Origin: Jeongeupia wiesaeckerbachi
GTDB lineage: Bacteria > Pseudomonadota > Gammaproteobacteria > Burkholderiales > Chitinibacteraceae
Length of the DNA: 64,000 bases
Direction: 5' to 3'
Assembly (NCBI RefSeq): GCF_050916355.1
Contig: NZ_CP136946.1
Coordinates: 2,604,001-2,668,000 of the forward strand
Position 1 is the first letter of the stretch. Every line of letters starts with the position of its first letter. The notes under the pieces were generated by a model. It saw nothing but the letters and a program-made list of their open reading frames with translations, made no database searches and was not told where the DNA came from. This document shows, piece by piece, positions 57,469-64,000 of the stretch. Position numbers and translations under genes: made by a program.

Positions 57469-58947
57469 TCAGCCGAAGATCTTCATCGACGTCCAGAACA
57501 GGCCGGCGGCCAGACTCATCGATGCCGGCAGCGTGAACACCCACGCCAGCAGGATGTTGCGGATCGTGCTCATCTGCAGGCCGCTCTTGTTGGCGACCAT
57601 GGTGCCGGCAACACCGCTCGACAGGACGTGTGTCGTCGAGACCGGCAGGCCGAAGACGTTGGCGATGCCGATCGAGCTGGCGGCGACGATCTGCGCGCTC
57701 ATGCCTTGCGCGTAGGTCATGCCCTGTTTGCCGATTTTTTCGCCGACGGTCAGCACGACGCGCTTCCAGCCGATCATGGTGCCGAGGCCCAGCGCCAGTG
57801 CGACGGCGATGATGACCCATTTGGGCGAGTATTCGGTCGTTGCGGTCAGGTCGGCGCGCAGCTTGTCCAGGTCGTCGACTTCGCGCGAGGTCAGTTCCGG
57901 CAGCTTGGTGACCTTACGGGCCGTGTCGTCGAGGCAGAGAATCAGCCGACGGATGTGCGGGCGTTCCTCGGGGGCGATCTGGCTATATTCCTTCACGCCT
58001 TCAAGCCGCGCGACCAGGGTCTGCACCGCAGGAATCGTGTCGTGGAAGTCGCAATGGAACTGCTTCGGCATCTCGCCGCCGTTGTTCTCGCGCGGCTTGA
58101 TCAGCATGTATTTGCCGAGGCGATCGTCATGCTGCTGATAGAACTGCTGCATGTGGATCGCGGCGTCGCGGGTACGGTCGATCTGGTACGTGGTGCTGTT
58201 CAGGTCGAGGACGAATTTGGCCGGCACGATGCCGATCAGCACCAGCATGATCAGGCCGATGCCTTTCTGGCCGTCGTTCGAGCCGTGGGCAAAGCTGACG
58301 CCCATCGCCGAGGCGATCAGCACCACGCGGTTCCAGAACGGCGGGTGTTTCTTGCCGTCGATCGCACGGCGGCCTTCCGGGGTCTTGTGCATCTTGCCAT
58401 TGGCCCAGACGCGCTTGAACACCAGCAGCAGCACGGCCGCGAGCAGGAAGCCGACCGTTGGCGACACCAGCAGCGACAGGCCGATATCGATCGCTTTCTT
58501 CCAGTTGATCGCGGTGGCGACGTCGGTATTGTTGATCCAGGCGTTGGCGAGACCGACGCCGAGGATCGAACCGATCAGCGTGTGCGAGCTCGATGCCGGC
58601 AGGCCGAAGTACCAGGTCCCGAGGTTCCACAGGATGGCCGCGGCCAGCAGCGAGAACACCATCGACAGCCCTTGAACGCTGCTGACGTTGATCAAGAGGT
58701 CGACCGGCAGCAGATGGACGATCGCGTAGGCGACGCTGAGGCCGCCGAGGATGACGCCGAGGAAGTTGAAAATGCCCGATGCGACGACGGCAAGCTGGGC
58801 CGGCATCGCCTTGGTGTAGATCACCGTCGCCACGGCATTGGCGGTGTCGTGGAAACCGTTGATGAATTCGAAGGTGAGGACGAACAACAAGGCGAGCGCC
58901 AGGCTCACACCGACGGTGAGGCTGAGGCCGCTGAACATTTCAATCAT
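57469..58947 (-). CDS. Low-affinity inorganic phosphate transporter (PitA-like)
   Basis: 492 aa. An inner-membrane metal-phosphate/proton symporter. The two inverted-repeat signatures are FEFINGFHDTANAVATVIYT near the N-terminus and FGLPVSTTHVLSSGVAGTMV near the C-terminus, with GLPASSSHTLIGSILGVG in the first half. A large cytoplasmic loop (about 255-375) separates the halves. No PhoU-like or pst genes are adjacent. It is convergent with the amino acid permeases. The 190 nt downstream of its start, toward selO, hold nothing evident. Confidence 0.95.
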   Translation of the reverse strand: MIEMFSGLSLTVGVSLALALLFVLTFEFINGFHDTANAVATVIYTKAMPAQLAVVASGIFNFLGVILGGLSVAYAIVHLLPVDLLINVSSVQGLSMVFSLLAAAILWNLGTWYFGLPASSSHTLIGSILGVGLANAWINNTDVATAINWKKAIDIGLSLLVSPTVGFLLAAVLLLVFKRVWANGKMHKTPEGRRAIDGKKHPPFWNRVVLIASAMGVSFAHGSNDGQKGIGLIMLVLIGIVPAKFVLDLNSTTYQIDRTRDAAIHMQQFYQQHDDRLGKYMLIKPRENNGGEMPKQFHCDFHDTIPAVQTLVARLEGVKEYSQIAPEERPHIRRLILCLDDTARKVTKLPELTSREVDDLDKLRADLTATTEYSPKWVIIAVALALGLGTMIGWKRVVLTVGEKIGKQGMTYAQGMSAQIVAASSIGIANVFGLPVSTTHVLSSGVAGTMVANKSGLQMSTIRNILLAWVFTLPASMSLAAGLFWTSMKIFG

Positions 58948-59137
58948 GGGAGCGATGGGGAGGTGCGAAAATGCCGCGGATTATGGCAGAAAGATGACAG
59001 TGCCGCTTGATCAAACACAGGGTATTGCAGTAGCAGCCGGTCAGCGGTCGGTGGTACTGCTGCCGGCCGTTTGGCGATGCTTTCTGAGTGCTAACTAGAT
59101 GATTTTAAATGCCGACAGTCTGGGCCGCCGCGCGTGC

Positions 59138-60589
59138 TCATGATGAGCACGAAACGCTGAGCGCTGCGGCCCAATCCGGTGCCGGGCCGGCGAGGTCGTC
59201 GAACTCGGCGTCATCGTCGAACGGCCGGGCCAGCGCGCGCTGCAGCCGGTCGATTTCGCTGTTGTCACCATCGCTGGCCTTGCGGATCGCGACTTCGGCG
59301 AGATGGTTTCGCAGCACCAGGCGCGGATTGGTCGACAGCATCGCCGTTGCGCGTTCGGCCGGTGTTTGCGGGTCGGCGGCCAGTCTTGCGGTGTAGTCGG
59401 TGAACCAGGCGTCGAAGGCGTCGCGGTCGACGAACTGGTCGCGCAGCGTGGCATGCCGTGCCGGCGTCGACAGCGTGCGCCAGAAGATCGTCCAGTCGGT
59501 GCCGGCGGCCTGCATCAGTTCGAGCAGGCGGGTGAACAGCGGCCAGTCGGTCTCGCGCCATTCGGCAAGGCCGAACTTGCGGCGCAGGCGCTCGGCGTAC
59601 GCCGCTTCGAACACGGTCTGGTACTGGTCGAGCGCCGCGCGCAGGGCGTCGAGTTCGACCAGCTTGACCAGTGTCTGCGCCAGACAGGCGAGGTTCCACA
59701 GGCCGATCTGCGGTTGCTGGTTGAAGGCGTAGCGGCCGTGCTGATCCGAGTGGTTGCAGATGTGGCCGGCGTCAAAACCGTCCAGAAAACTGAACGGGCC
59801 ATAGTCGAGCGTCAGGCCCAGCATCGACATATTGTCGCTGTTCATCACGCCGTGGCAGAACCCGACGGCCATCCAGTCTGCGATCATGCCGGCGGTGCGG
59901 TCGCGCACCGCTTCGAACAGTGCCAGATACGGTGATGCTGTGGCGGCGCAGTCCGGATAGAAGTGTTCGATCGTCCAGTCGGCCAGCGCCTTCAGCGCTT
60001 CGGGTTCGCCGCGATGGTAGAAATGCTCGAAGTGGCCGAAGCGCAGAAAGGTCGGCGCAACGCGGGCGACGACGGCGGCGGTTTCGCGTGTTTCACGCCA
60101 GACCGGCTCCGGTGAACCGACCAGCGACAGCGCGCGCGTCGTCGGAATGCCGAGCCCGGCCATCGCCGCCGAGCACAGGTATTCACGGATCGACGAGCGC
60201 AGCACCGCGCGGCCGTCGCCCATGCGCGAATACGGCGTCAGGCCGGCGCCTTTGAGCTGGATCTCCTGCACCTCACCGTTAACGTCGGTGAGCTCGGCCA
60301 CCAGGATCGCCCGGCCATCGCCAAGCTGCCCGGCCCATTGGCCGAACTGGTGACCCGAATAGACGCTAGCCAGCGGTCGCTCGTGCCGCAGCAGGTTGCC
60401 GACCAGCAGCTCGGCCAGCCGCGGATGCGCCGCCGGGTCGGGATCGAGGCCCAGGTGCTCGGCGAGCTCCGCATCCCATGCCAGCAGTTGCGGCTCGGGC
60501 AAGGGCATCGGTGCGACGATGCTGTAGTAGTGGCCAGGAAGCAGCGAGAAACGGAGTGTCAGCGGGGCAGTGGCGAGCGTATATTTCAT
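59138..60589 (-). CDS. selO: Protein adenylyltransferase SelO (YdiU)
   Basis: 483 aa, the bacterial form. SelO is a pseudokinase that transfers AMP to Ser, Thr or Tyr of proteins involved in redox balance. Conserved blocks are GHQFGQWAGQLGDGRAIL, LKGAGLTPYSRMGDGRAVLR, FCHGVMNSDNMSMLGLTLDY with the catalytic Asp region, and DYGPFSFLDGF. It ends in SVSCSS, where the Cys stands at the place of selenocysteine in eukaryotic SelO. A palindrome, 59133-59151, spans the Cys-Ser-Ser-stop codons. It is divergent from ybaK. Confidence 0.96.
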   Translation of the reverse strand: MKYTLATAPLTLRFSLLPGHYYSIVAPMPLPEPQLLAWDAELAEHLGLDPDPAAHPRLAELLVGNLLRHERPLASVYSGHQFGQWAGQLGDGRAILVAELTDVNGEVQEIQLKGAGLTPYSRMGDGRAVLRSSIREYLCSAAMAGLGIPTTRALSLVGSPEPVWRETRETAAVVARVAPTFLRFGHFEHFYHRGEPEALKALADWTIEHFYPDCAATASPYLALFEAVRDRTAGMIADWMAVGFCHGVMNSDNMSMLGLTLDYGPFSFLDGFDAGHICNHSDQHGRYAFNQQPQIGLWNLACLAQTLVKLVELDALRAALDQYQTVFEAAYAERLRRKFGLAEWRETDWPLFTRLLELMQAAGTDWTIFWRTLSTPARHATLRDQFVDRDAFDAWFTDYTARLAADPQTPAERATAMLSTNPRLVLRNHLAEVAIRKASDGDNSEIDRLQRALARPFDDDAEFDDLAGPAPDWAAALSVSCSS

Positions 60590-60683
60590 GCCTTTCGCGC
60601 AGGGCGCAATCCTGAGTAAATCAATCGGGTATCAGTCTACGTGGCCCGGATCGGGTTGACGAGGCGATTGACGAGATCGAAAC

Positions 60684-61181
60684 ATGAGCGACAAAACCCC
60701 GGTGACCGCGGCGGTGCGCGTACTGCGCCAGCACAAGGTGGTGTACACCGAGCATCTGTACGAATACGAGGAAAAGGGCGGCACCACGGTGTCGGCGCGC
60801 GAACTTGGCGTGGCCGAACACGCGGTGATCAAGACGCTGGTGATGGAAGACGAGAACAAGCAGCCGCTGGTGGTGCTGATGCACGGCGATTGCGAAGTCT
60901 CGACCAAGAATCTGGCGCGATTGCTGCACAAGAAAAGCATCCACCCGTGCGCGCCCGACATCGCCAACAAGCATTCGGGCTATGTGGTCGGCGGGACGTC
61001 GCCATTCGGTACCCGCAAGGTGATGCCGGTGTACATGGAACGCAGCATCGCCGACCTCGACAAGATTTATCTGAACGGCGGCAAACGCGGCTTTCTGGTC
61101 GGCCTCGCGCCGGCCGACGCGGTCGCCATCCTCAAGCCGACCCTCGTCGATGTTGCGCTGGCGCACGGCGAGCACGGCTGA
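60684..61181 (+). CDS. ybaK: Cys-tRNA(Pro)/Cys-tRNA(Cys) deacylase YbaK-like
   Basis: 165 aa. An editing deacylase related to the ProRS INS domain that hydrolyses mischarged Cys-tRNA(Pro). TVSARELGVAEHAVIKTLVM and the substrate-pocket segment GYVVGGTSPFGTRK (catalytic Lys and GGxSPF-like motif) identify it. The start is ATG 60684. It ends 29 nt before the adenosyltransferase gene and may be in one transcript. Confidence 0.95.
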   Translation: MSDKTPVTAAVRVLRQHKVVYTEHLYEYEEKGGTTVSARELGVAEHAVIKTLVMEDENKQPLVVLMHGDCEVSTKNLARLLHKKSIHPCAPDIANKHSGYVVGGTSPFGTRKVMPVYMERSIADLDKIYLNGGKRGFLVGLAPADAVAILKPTLVDVALAHGEHG

Positions 61182-61210
61182 AGTACTCAAATCCACAAGG
61201 AGCAAACACG

Positions 61211-61762
61211 ATGAGCGATCGCCTGACACAAATCACCACCCGCGGCGGTGACGATGGCAGTACCGGCCTTGGCGACGGTTCGCGCGTCGGCAAGGACAGT
61301 GTGCGCATCCATGCGCTCGGCGAAGTTGACGAACTCAACTCCAGCATCGGCGTGGCGCTGGCCGAGCCTTTGCCGCCGGCACTGCGCGATGCGCTGGTGC
61401 TGGTGCAGAACGACCTGTTCGATCTGGGCGGCGAGCTGTGCATCCCGGGGCGCGAGGCGCTGACCGAGGCGCAACTGGCCCGGCTCGAAGCATGCGTCGA
61501 AGCATTCAACGGCGAACTCGAACCGCTGCGCGAATTCATCCTGCCCGGTGGCTCGCGTGCGGCGGCAGCGCTGCACGTGGCGCGTTGCGTCTGTCGCCGT
61601 GCCGAACGCGCAGTGGTCGCACTCGACAAGGCCGAGGTGATTCCGGCGACCAGCATCAAGTATCTGAATCGCCTGTCCGACCTGCTGTTCATCGGTTCGC
61701 GGATCGCCAACCGCTTTGCCGGCCAGCCCGATGTACTGTGGCAGCCGGGACTCAACGCCTGA
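61211..61762 (+). CDS. Cob(I)alamin adenosyltransferase, PduO type
   Basis: 183 aa from ATG 61211, preceded by AAGGAG. It transfers the adenosyl group of ATP to cob(I)alamin or cob(I)yrinate diamide. ITTRGGDDGSTGLGDGSRV is the glycine-rich ATP-binding N-terminus, DELNSSIGVAL and EFILPGGSRAAAALHVARCV follow, and CRRAERAVVAL carries the conserved Arg motif. It suggests use of adenosylcobalamin, perhaps with salvage; a CbiM-like protein is at 31495. Confidence 0.95.
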   Translation: MSDRLTQITTRGGDDGSTGLGDGSRVGKDSVRIHALGEVDELNSSIGVALAEPLPPALRDALVLVQNDLFDLGGELCIPGREALTEAQLARLEACVEAFNGELEPLREFILPGGSRAAAALHVARCVCRRAERAVVALDKAEVIPATSIKYLNRLSDLLFIGSRIANRFAGQPDVLWQPGLNA

Positions 61763-61806
61763 AGCCGGCGAACCGGAGCCGAAGTCGGGCTGCGTGATCC
61801 GGCTGC

Positions 61807-62643
61807 TCAGGCGCGGCGCTGCAAGCCGGCGTGTCGTTCGGCTTCACCCAGCGGGCGCACCGGCATTGCGGCAAAGTAGTGGCTCGGTTCGACGCCGAGC
61901 GTCCGGTGGAACATCGCGCTGAACGCACTCTGGCTGGCGTAGCCGAGCCGTTCGGCGATCCGTTTCAGCGGCTCGTTCTGCGCCAGCAGCTCCAGTGCCC
62001 GGATTAGCCGTGCCTGCTGGCGCCATTCTCGAAACGACAGGCCGGTTTCACTGCGAAAGCGCCGCGCCAGTGTTCGGCTGCTGGCACCGGCGAGATCGGC
62101 AAGCTGTTCGAGCGTTTCTTCGCCGTCAAGGCGCCCAAGCACGTAGTCGCACAGCCGCGTCAGCCGGGCGTCGTGCGGCATCGGCAAATGCAGCGGCGCC
62201 GTAGGCAACTCATGCAGTTCGGCAATGATCAGCGTGGCGATCAGGCTGGCGCGACCGCCTTCGTCCTGACGGATCGGTAGCGCGGTCAGTGCCAGAATCA
62301 GCTCTCGCAACAGCGGGCTGACTTCGAGCACCATGCAACGCGCGGGCAGGCCGGGCGTGGCGGCCGGCTCGACATAGATCGTCCGCATTTCGGCGTCGCT
62401 GGCGATCATCACCCGGTGCGGCGTTTGCGGCGGCACCCACAGCGCCCGTTGCGGCGGCAGCACCCAGTTGCCTTGGGCGGTTTCGACCCGCATCACGCCG
62501 TTGCACGCGTAGACCAGCTGGGCCTGCCGGTGCTGGTGTACGCCGGAGTCATGGCCTTGGGCGTAGTTACGGCTCATCGCGACCACGGTCTGCGGCAGGG
62601 CGTCGTAGTTGTCCGGATCGAGATCTGAATATGGCTGATTCAC
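61807..62643 (-). CDS. AraC-family transcriptional regulator with cupin-type N-terminal domain
   Basis: 278 aa. The N-terminal ligand-binding cupin domain (about 20-140, HDSGVHQHRQAQLVYACNG) is followed by the two HTH motifs of AraC at about 170-265 (EETLEQLADLAGASSRTLAR and EPLKRIAERLGYASQSAFSA). It is divergent from the fsr-like exporter, with 101 nt between, and so likely its regulator. It resembles the neisserial/pseudomonad MtrA or OruR type only in architecture. Confidence 0.93.
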   Translation of the reverse strand: MNQPYSDLDPDNYDALPQTVVAMSRNYAQGHDSGVHQHRQAQLVYACNGVMRVETAQGNWVLPPQRALWVPPQTPHRVMIASDAEMRTIYVEPAATPGLPARCMVLEVSPLLRELILALTALPIRQDEGGRASLIATLIIAELHELPTAPLHLPMPHDARLTRLCDYVLGRLDGEETLEQLADLAGASSRTLARRFRSETGLSFREWRQQARLIRALELLAQNEPLKRIAERLGYASQSAFSAMFHRTLGVEPSHYFAAMPVRPLGEAERHAGLQRRA

Positions 62644-62744
62644 GATAAACTATGGCAGATTAGTGCTGAGTGGACAGCATAGACTCTTGCGGTGTAAGCG
62701 GTAAACCGCGACGCGTCTCGTTATCTGTCTCCCGGAGTTGCAGC

Positions 62745-63947
62745 ATGCAAGCCAAACCGCTCACCCTGCCGGCCCAGGCTGCGCAGAACACTGCCTTCAT
62801 GGTGCTGGCCGCAATCAGCGTTTCGCACCTGCTCAATGACATGATCCAGTCGCTGATCCTGGCCATCTACCCGATGCTCAAGGACAGTTATGCGCTGAGC
62901 TTTGCGCAGATCGGCCTGATCACGCTGGTCTACCAGCTCACCGCATCTATCCTTCAGCCCTTGATCGGCTTCTACACCGACCACCGGCCGCAGCCGCATT
63001 CACTGTCGATCGGCATGGGCTTCACCTTGTGCGGCCTGCTGCTGATGTCGCAGGCGGCGCAGTTCCACTGGCTGCTGGTCGCTGCGGCGCTGGTCGGCAT
63101 CGGCTCGTCGGTGTTCCATCCGGAATCGTCGCGCGTGGCGCGGATGGCATCGGGTGGCCGCCACGGGCTGGCGCAATCGTTGTTCCAGGTCGGTGGGAAT
63201 CTCGGTTCGTCGCTTGGCCCCTTGTTGGCCGCGCTGGTGATCCTGCCGCGCGGGCAGGGCAGCATCGCCTGGTTCTCGATCGCCGCAATGCTGGCGATGG
63301 CGATCCTCTACCGTGTCGGCCACTGGTACGGCGTGCAAAGGATGGCGGCTGCCGCGCGTAAATCGACGCCGGTAACGGGCACGCTGCCGCGTGGCACGGT
63401 GATGCGGGCAATGACGGTACTGGCGCTGCTGGTGTTCTCGAAGTACTTCTATCTCGCCAGCCTGAACAGCTATTACACCTTCTATCTGATCGACCGCTTC
63501 GGCCTCGGCATCCGCGACGCCCAGCTCTATCTCTTCCTGTTTCTGTTCGCCGTCGCGGCGGGTACGGTGCTCGGTGGGCCGATCGGCGACCGGGTCGGTC
63601 GCAAGCGAGTGATCTGGGGGTCGATGCTCGGTATTGCGCCGTTTGCGCTGGTGTTGCCGTATGCCAGCCTGTTCTGGACCGCGGTGCTGACGGTGATCAT
63701 CGGTCTGATCCTCGCATCGGCATTCTCGGCGATCCTCGTCTACGCGACCGAGCTGGTGCCGGGCAAGGTCGGCACGGTGGCCGGGCTGTTTTTCGGCTTT
63801 GCCTTCGGCATGGGCGGTATCGGCGCGGCGGCGCTGGGCAAGCTCGCCGATCACACGAGCATCGAATACGTCTATCGCGTGTGTTCGTTCCTGCCGCTCT
63901 TGGGGCTGCTGACGTTCTTCCTGCCGGATGCGGAGCCGAAGCGATAA
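62745..63947 (+). CDS. fsr: MFS exporter, fosmidomycin-resistance (Fsr)-like
   Basis: 400 aa from ATG 62745, with CGGAG 8 nt upstream; the open frame begins earlier at 62670. Twelve predicted helices. HLLNDMIQSLILAIYPMLK near the N-terminus, IGSSVFHPESSRVARMASGG and the GDRVGRK MFS loop are typical of Fsr transporters. They export fosmidomycin and related compounds, and natural substrates are unknown. The divergent AraC regulator suggests inducible expression. Its last codon lies 53 nt before the window end. Confidence 0.92.
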   Translation: MQAKPLTLPAQAAQNTAFMVLAAISVSHLLNDMIQSLILAIYPMLKDSYALSFAQIGLITLVYQLTASILQPLIGFYTDHRPQPHSLSIGMGFTLCGLLLMSQAAQFHWLLVAAALVGIGSSVFHPESSRVARMASGGRHGLAQSLFQVGGNLGSSLGPLLAALVILPRGQGSIAWFSIAAMLAMAILYRVGHWYGVQRMAAAARKSTPVTGTLPRGTVMRAMTVLALLVFSKYFYLASLNSYYTFYLIDRFGLGIRDAQLYLFLFLFAVAAGTVLGGPIGDRVGRKRVIWGSMLGIAPFALVLPYASLFWTAVLTVIIGLILASAFSAILVYATELVPGKVGTVAGLFFGFAFGMGGIGAAALGKLADHTSIEYVYRVCSFLPLLGLLTFFLPDAEPKR

Positions 63948-64000
63948 CGGCGGGTACCGAATGCGTGTACCTCCCGGCCGGTCTGCGAAGACAGGCTGGG

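Noticed and set aside
57421..59010. 529-aa plus-strand open frame opposite pit
   Set aside because: It starts within a terminator hairpin and has Gln/His/Arg-rich low-complexity sequence; Pit on the minus strand is clear.

Overview
This 64 kb window reads as ordinary chromosome of a GC-rich betaproteobacterium (roughly 60-65% GC by eye). I place it in the Neisseriales, near the Chromobacteriaceae/Chitinibacteraceae. The placement rests on the lolA-rarA-serS block, an OmpA protein of the short neisserial type, several TctD/TctE-type two-component pairs and the overall style of the proteins. It is inference, not a database result. I see no insertion sequence, prophage, CRISPR array, integrase, rRNA operon or replication origin. 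Coding density is very high, many genes overlap by 1-17 nt, and convergent pairs are sometimes only 4 nt apart.

Layout. 1-6 kb: end of an unidentified gene, a Rossmann-fold protein coupled to the helicase hrpA, and a membrane PAS-domain sensor, all on the minus strand. 6.1-6.4 kb: tRNA-Val and tRNA-Asp with their own promoter and terminator. 6.5-12.8 kb: type II secretion genes gspC-gspD-gspE followed by a PilZ protein, a secreted START-like protein and an ArnD-like deformylase. 12.8-18.4 kb (minus): SPFH/NfeD membrane pair, serS, rarA, lolA and ompA. 18.7-27.8 kb (plus): gyrA, two tandem hotdog thioesterases, serC, a TM2-like small membrane protein, pheA, a LOG-family protein, hisC and the cation/proton antiporter chaA. 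27.9-32.2 kb: mscL, rlmM, an FAD oxidoreductase, an acetyltransferase and a CbiM-like permease. 32.3-38.6 kb: an Fbp/Afu-type ABC importer divergent from a TctD/TctE-like two-component system. 38.6-41.9 kb: a hydrolase, a Cys-rich small protein, a [2Fe-2S] ferredoxin, an unknown 361-aa protein, a probable small RNA or attenuated leader, a WbuC-type cupin and acylphosphatase.

42-49 kb: metG, an orphan Hpt protein, a TRIC-family channel, a CoA-type Nudix hydrolase, a second TctD/TctE-like pair and hemH. 49-54 kb (minus): outer-membrane protein, MoxR ATPase, DUF58 protein and TgpA-like transglutaminase, ending in hemH. 53.9-64 kb: an HDAC-family amidohydrolase, a polar amino acid ABC importer without its ATPase, Pit phosphate transporter, selO, ybaK, a PduO-type cobalamin adenosyltransferase, and an AraC regulator divergent from an Fsr-like exporter.

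Most of this is housekeeping. The most interesting non-coding signal is at 40981-41107. A good sigma70 promoter is followed by about 90 nt with a small hairpin, an exposed anti-Shine-Dalgarno stretch and a strong intrinsic terminator, placed just ahead of the cupin gene. It looks like an undescribed trans-acting sRNA or an attenuator. Secondary points are the Fbp-type importer paired with a carboxylate-type sensor and no visible Fur box, the split gspCDE locus with PilZ, and a cluster of cysteine-rich proteins of unknown role.
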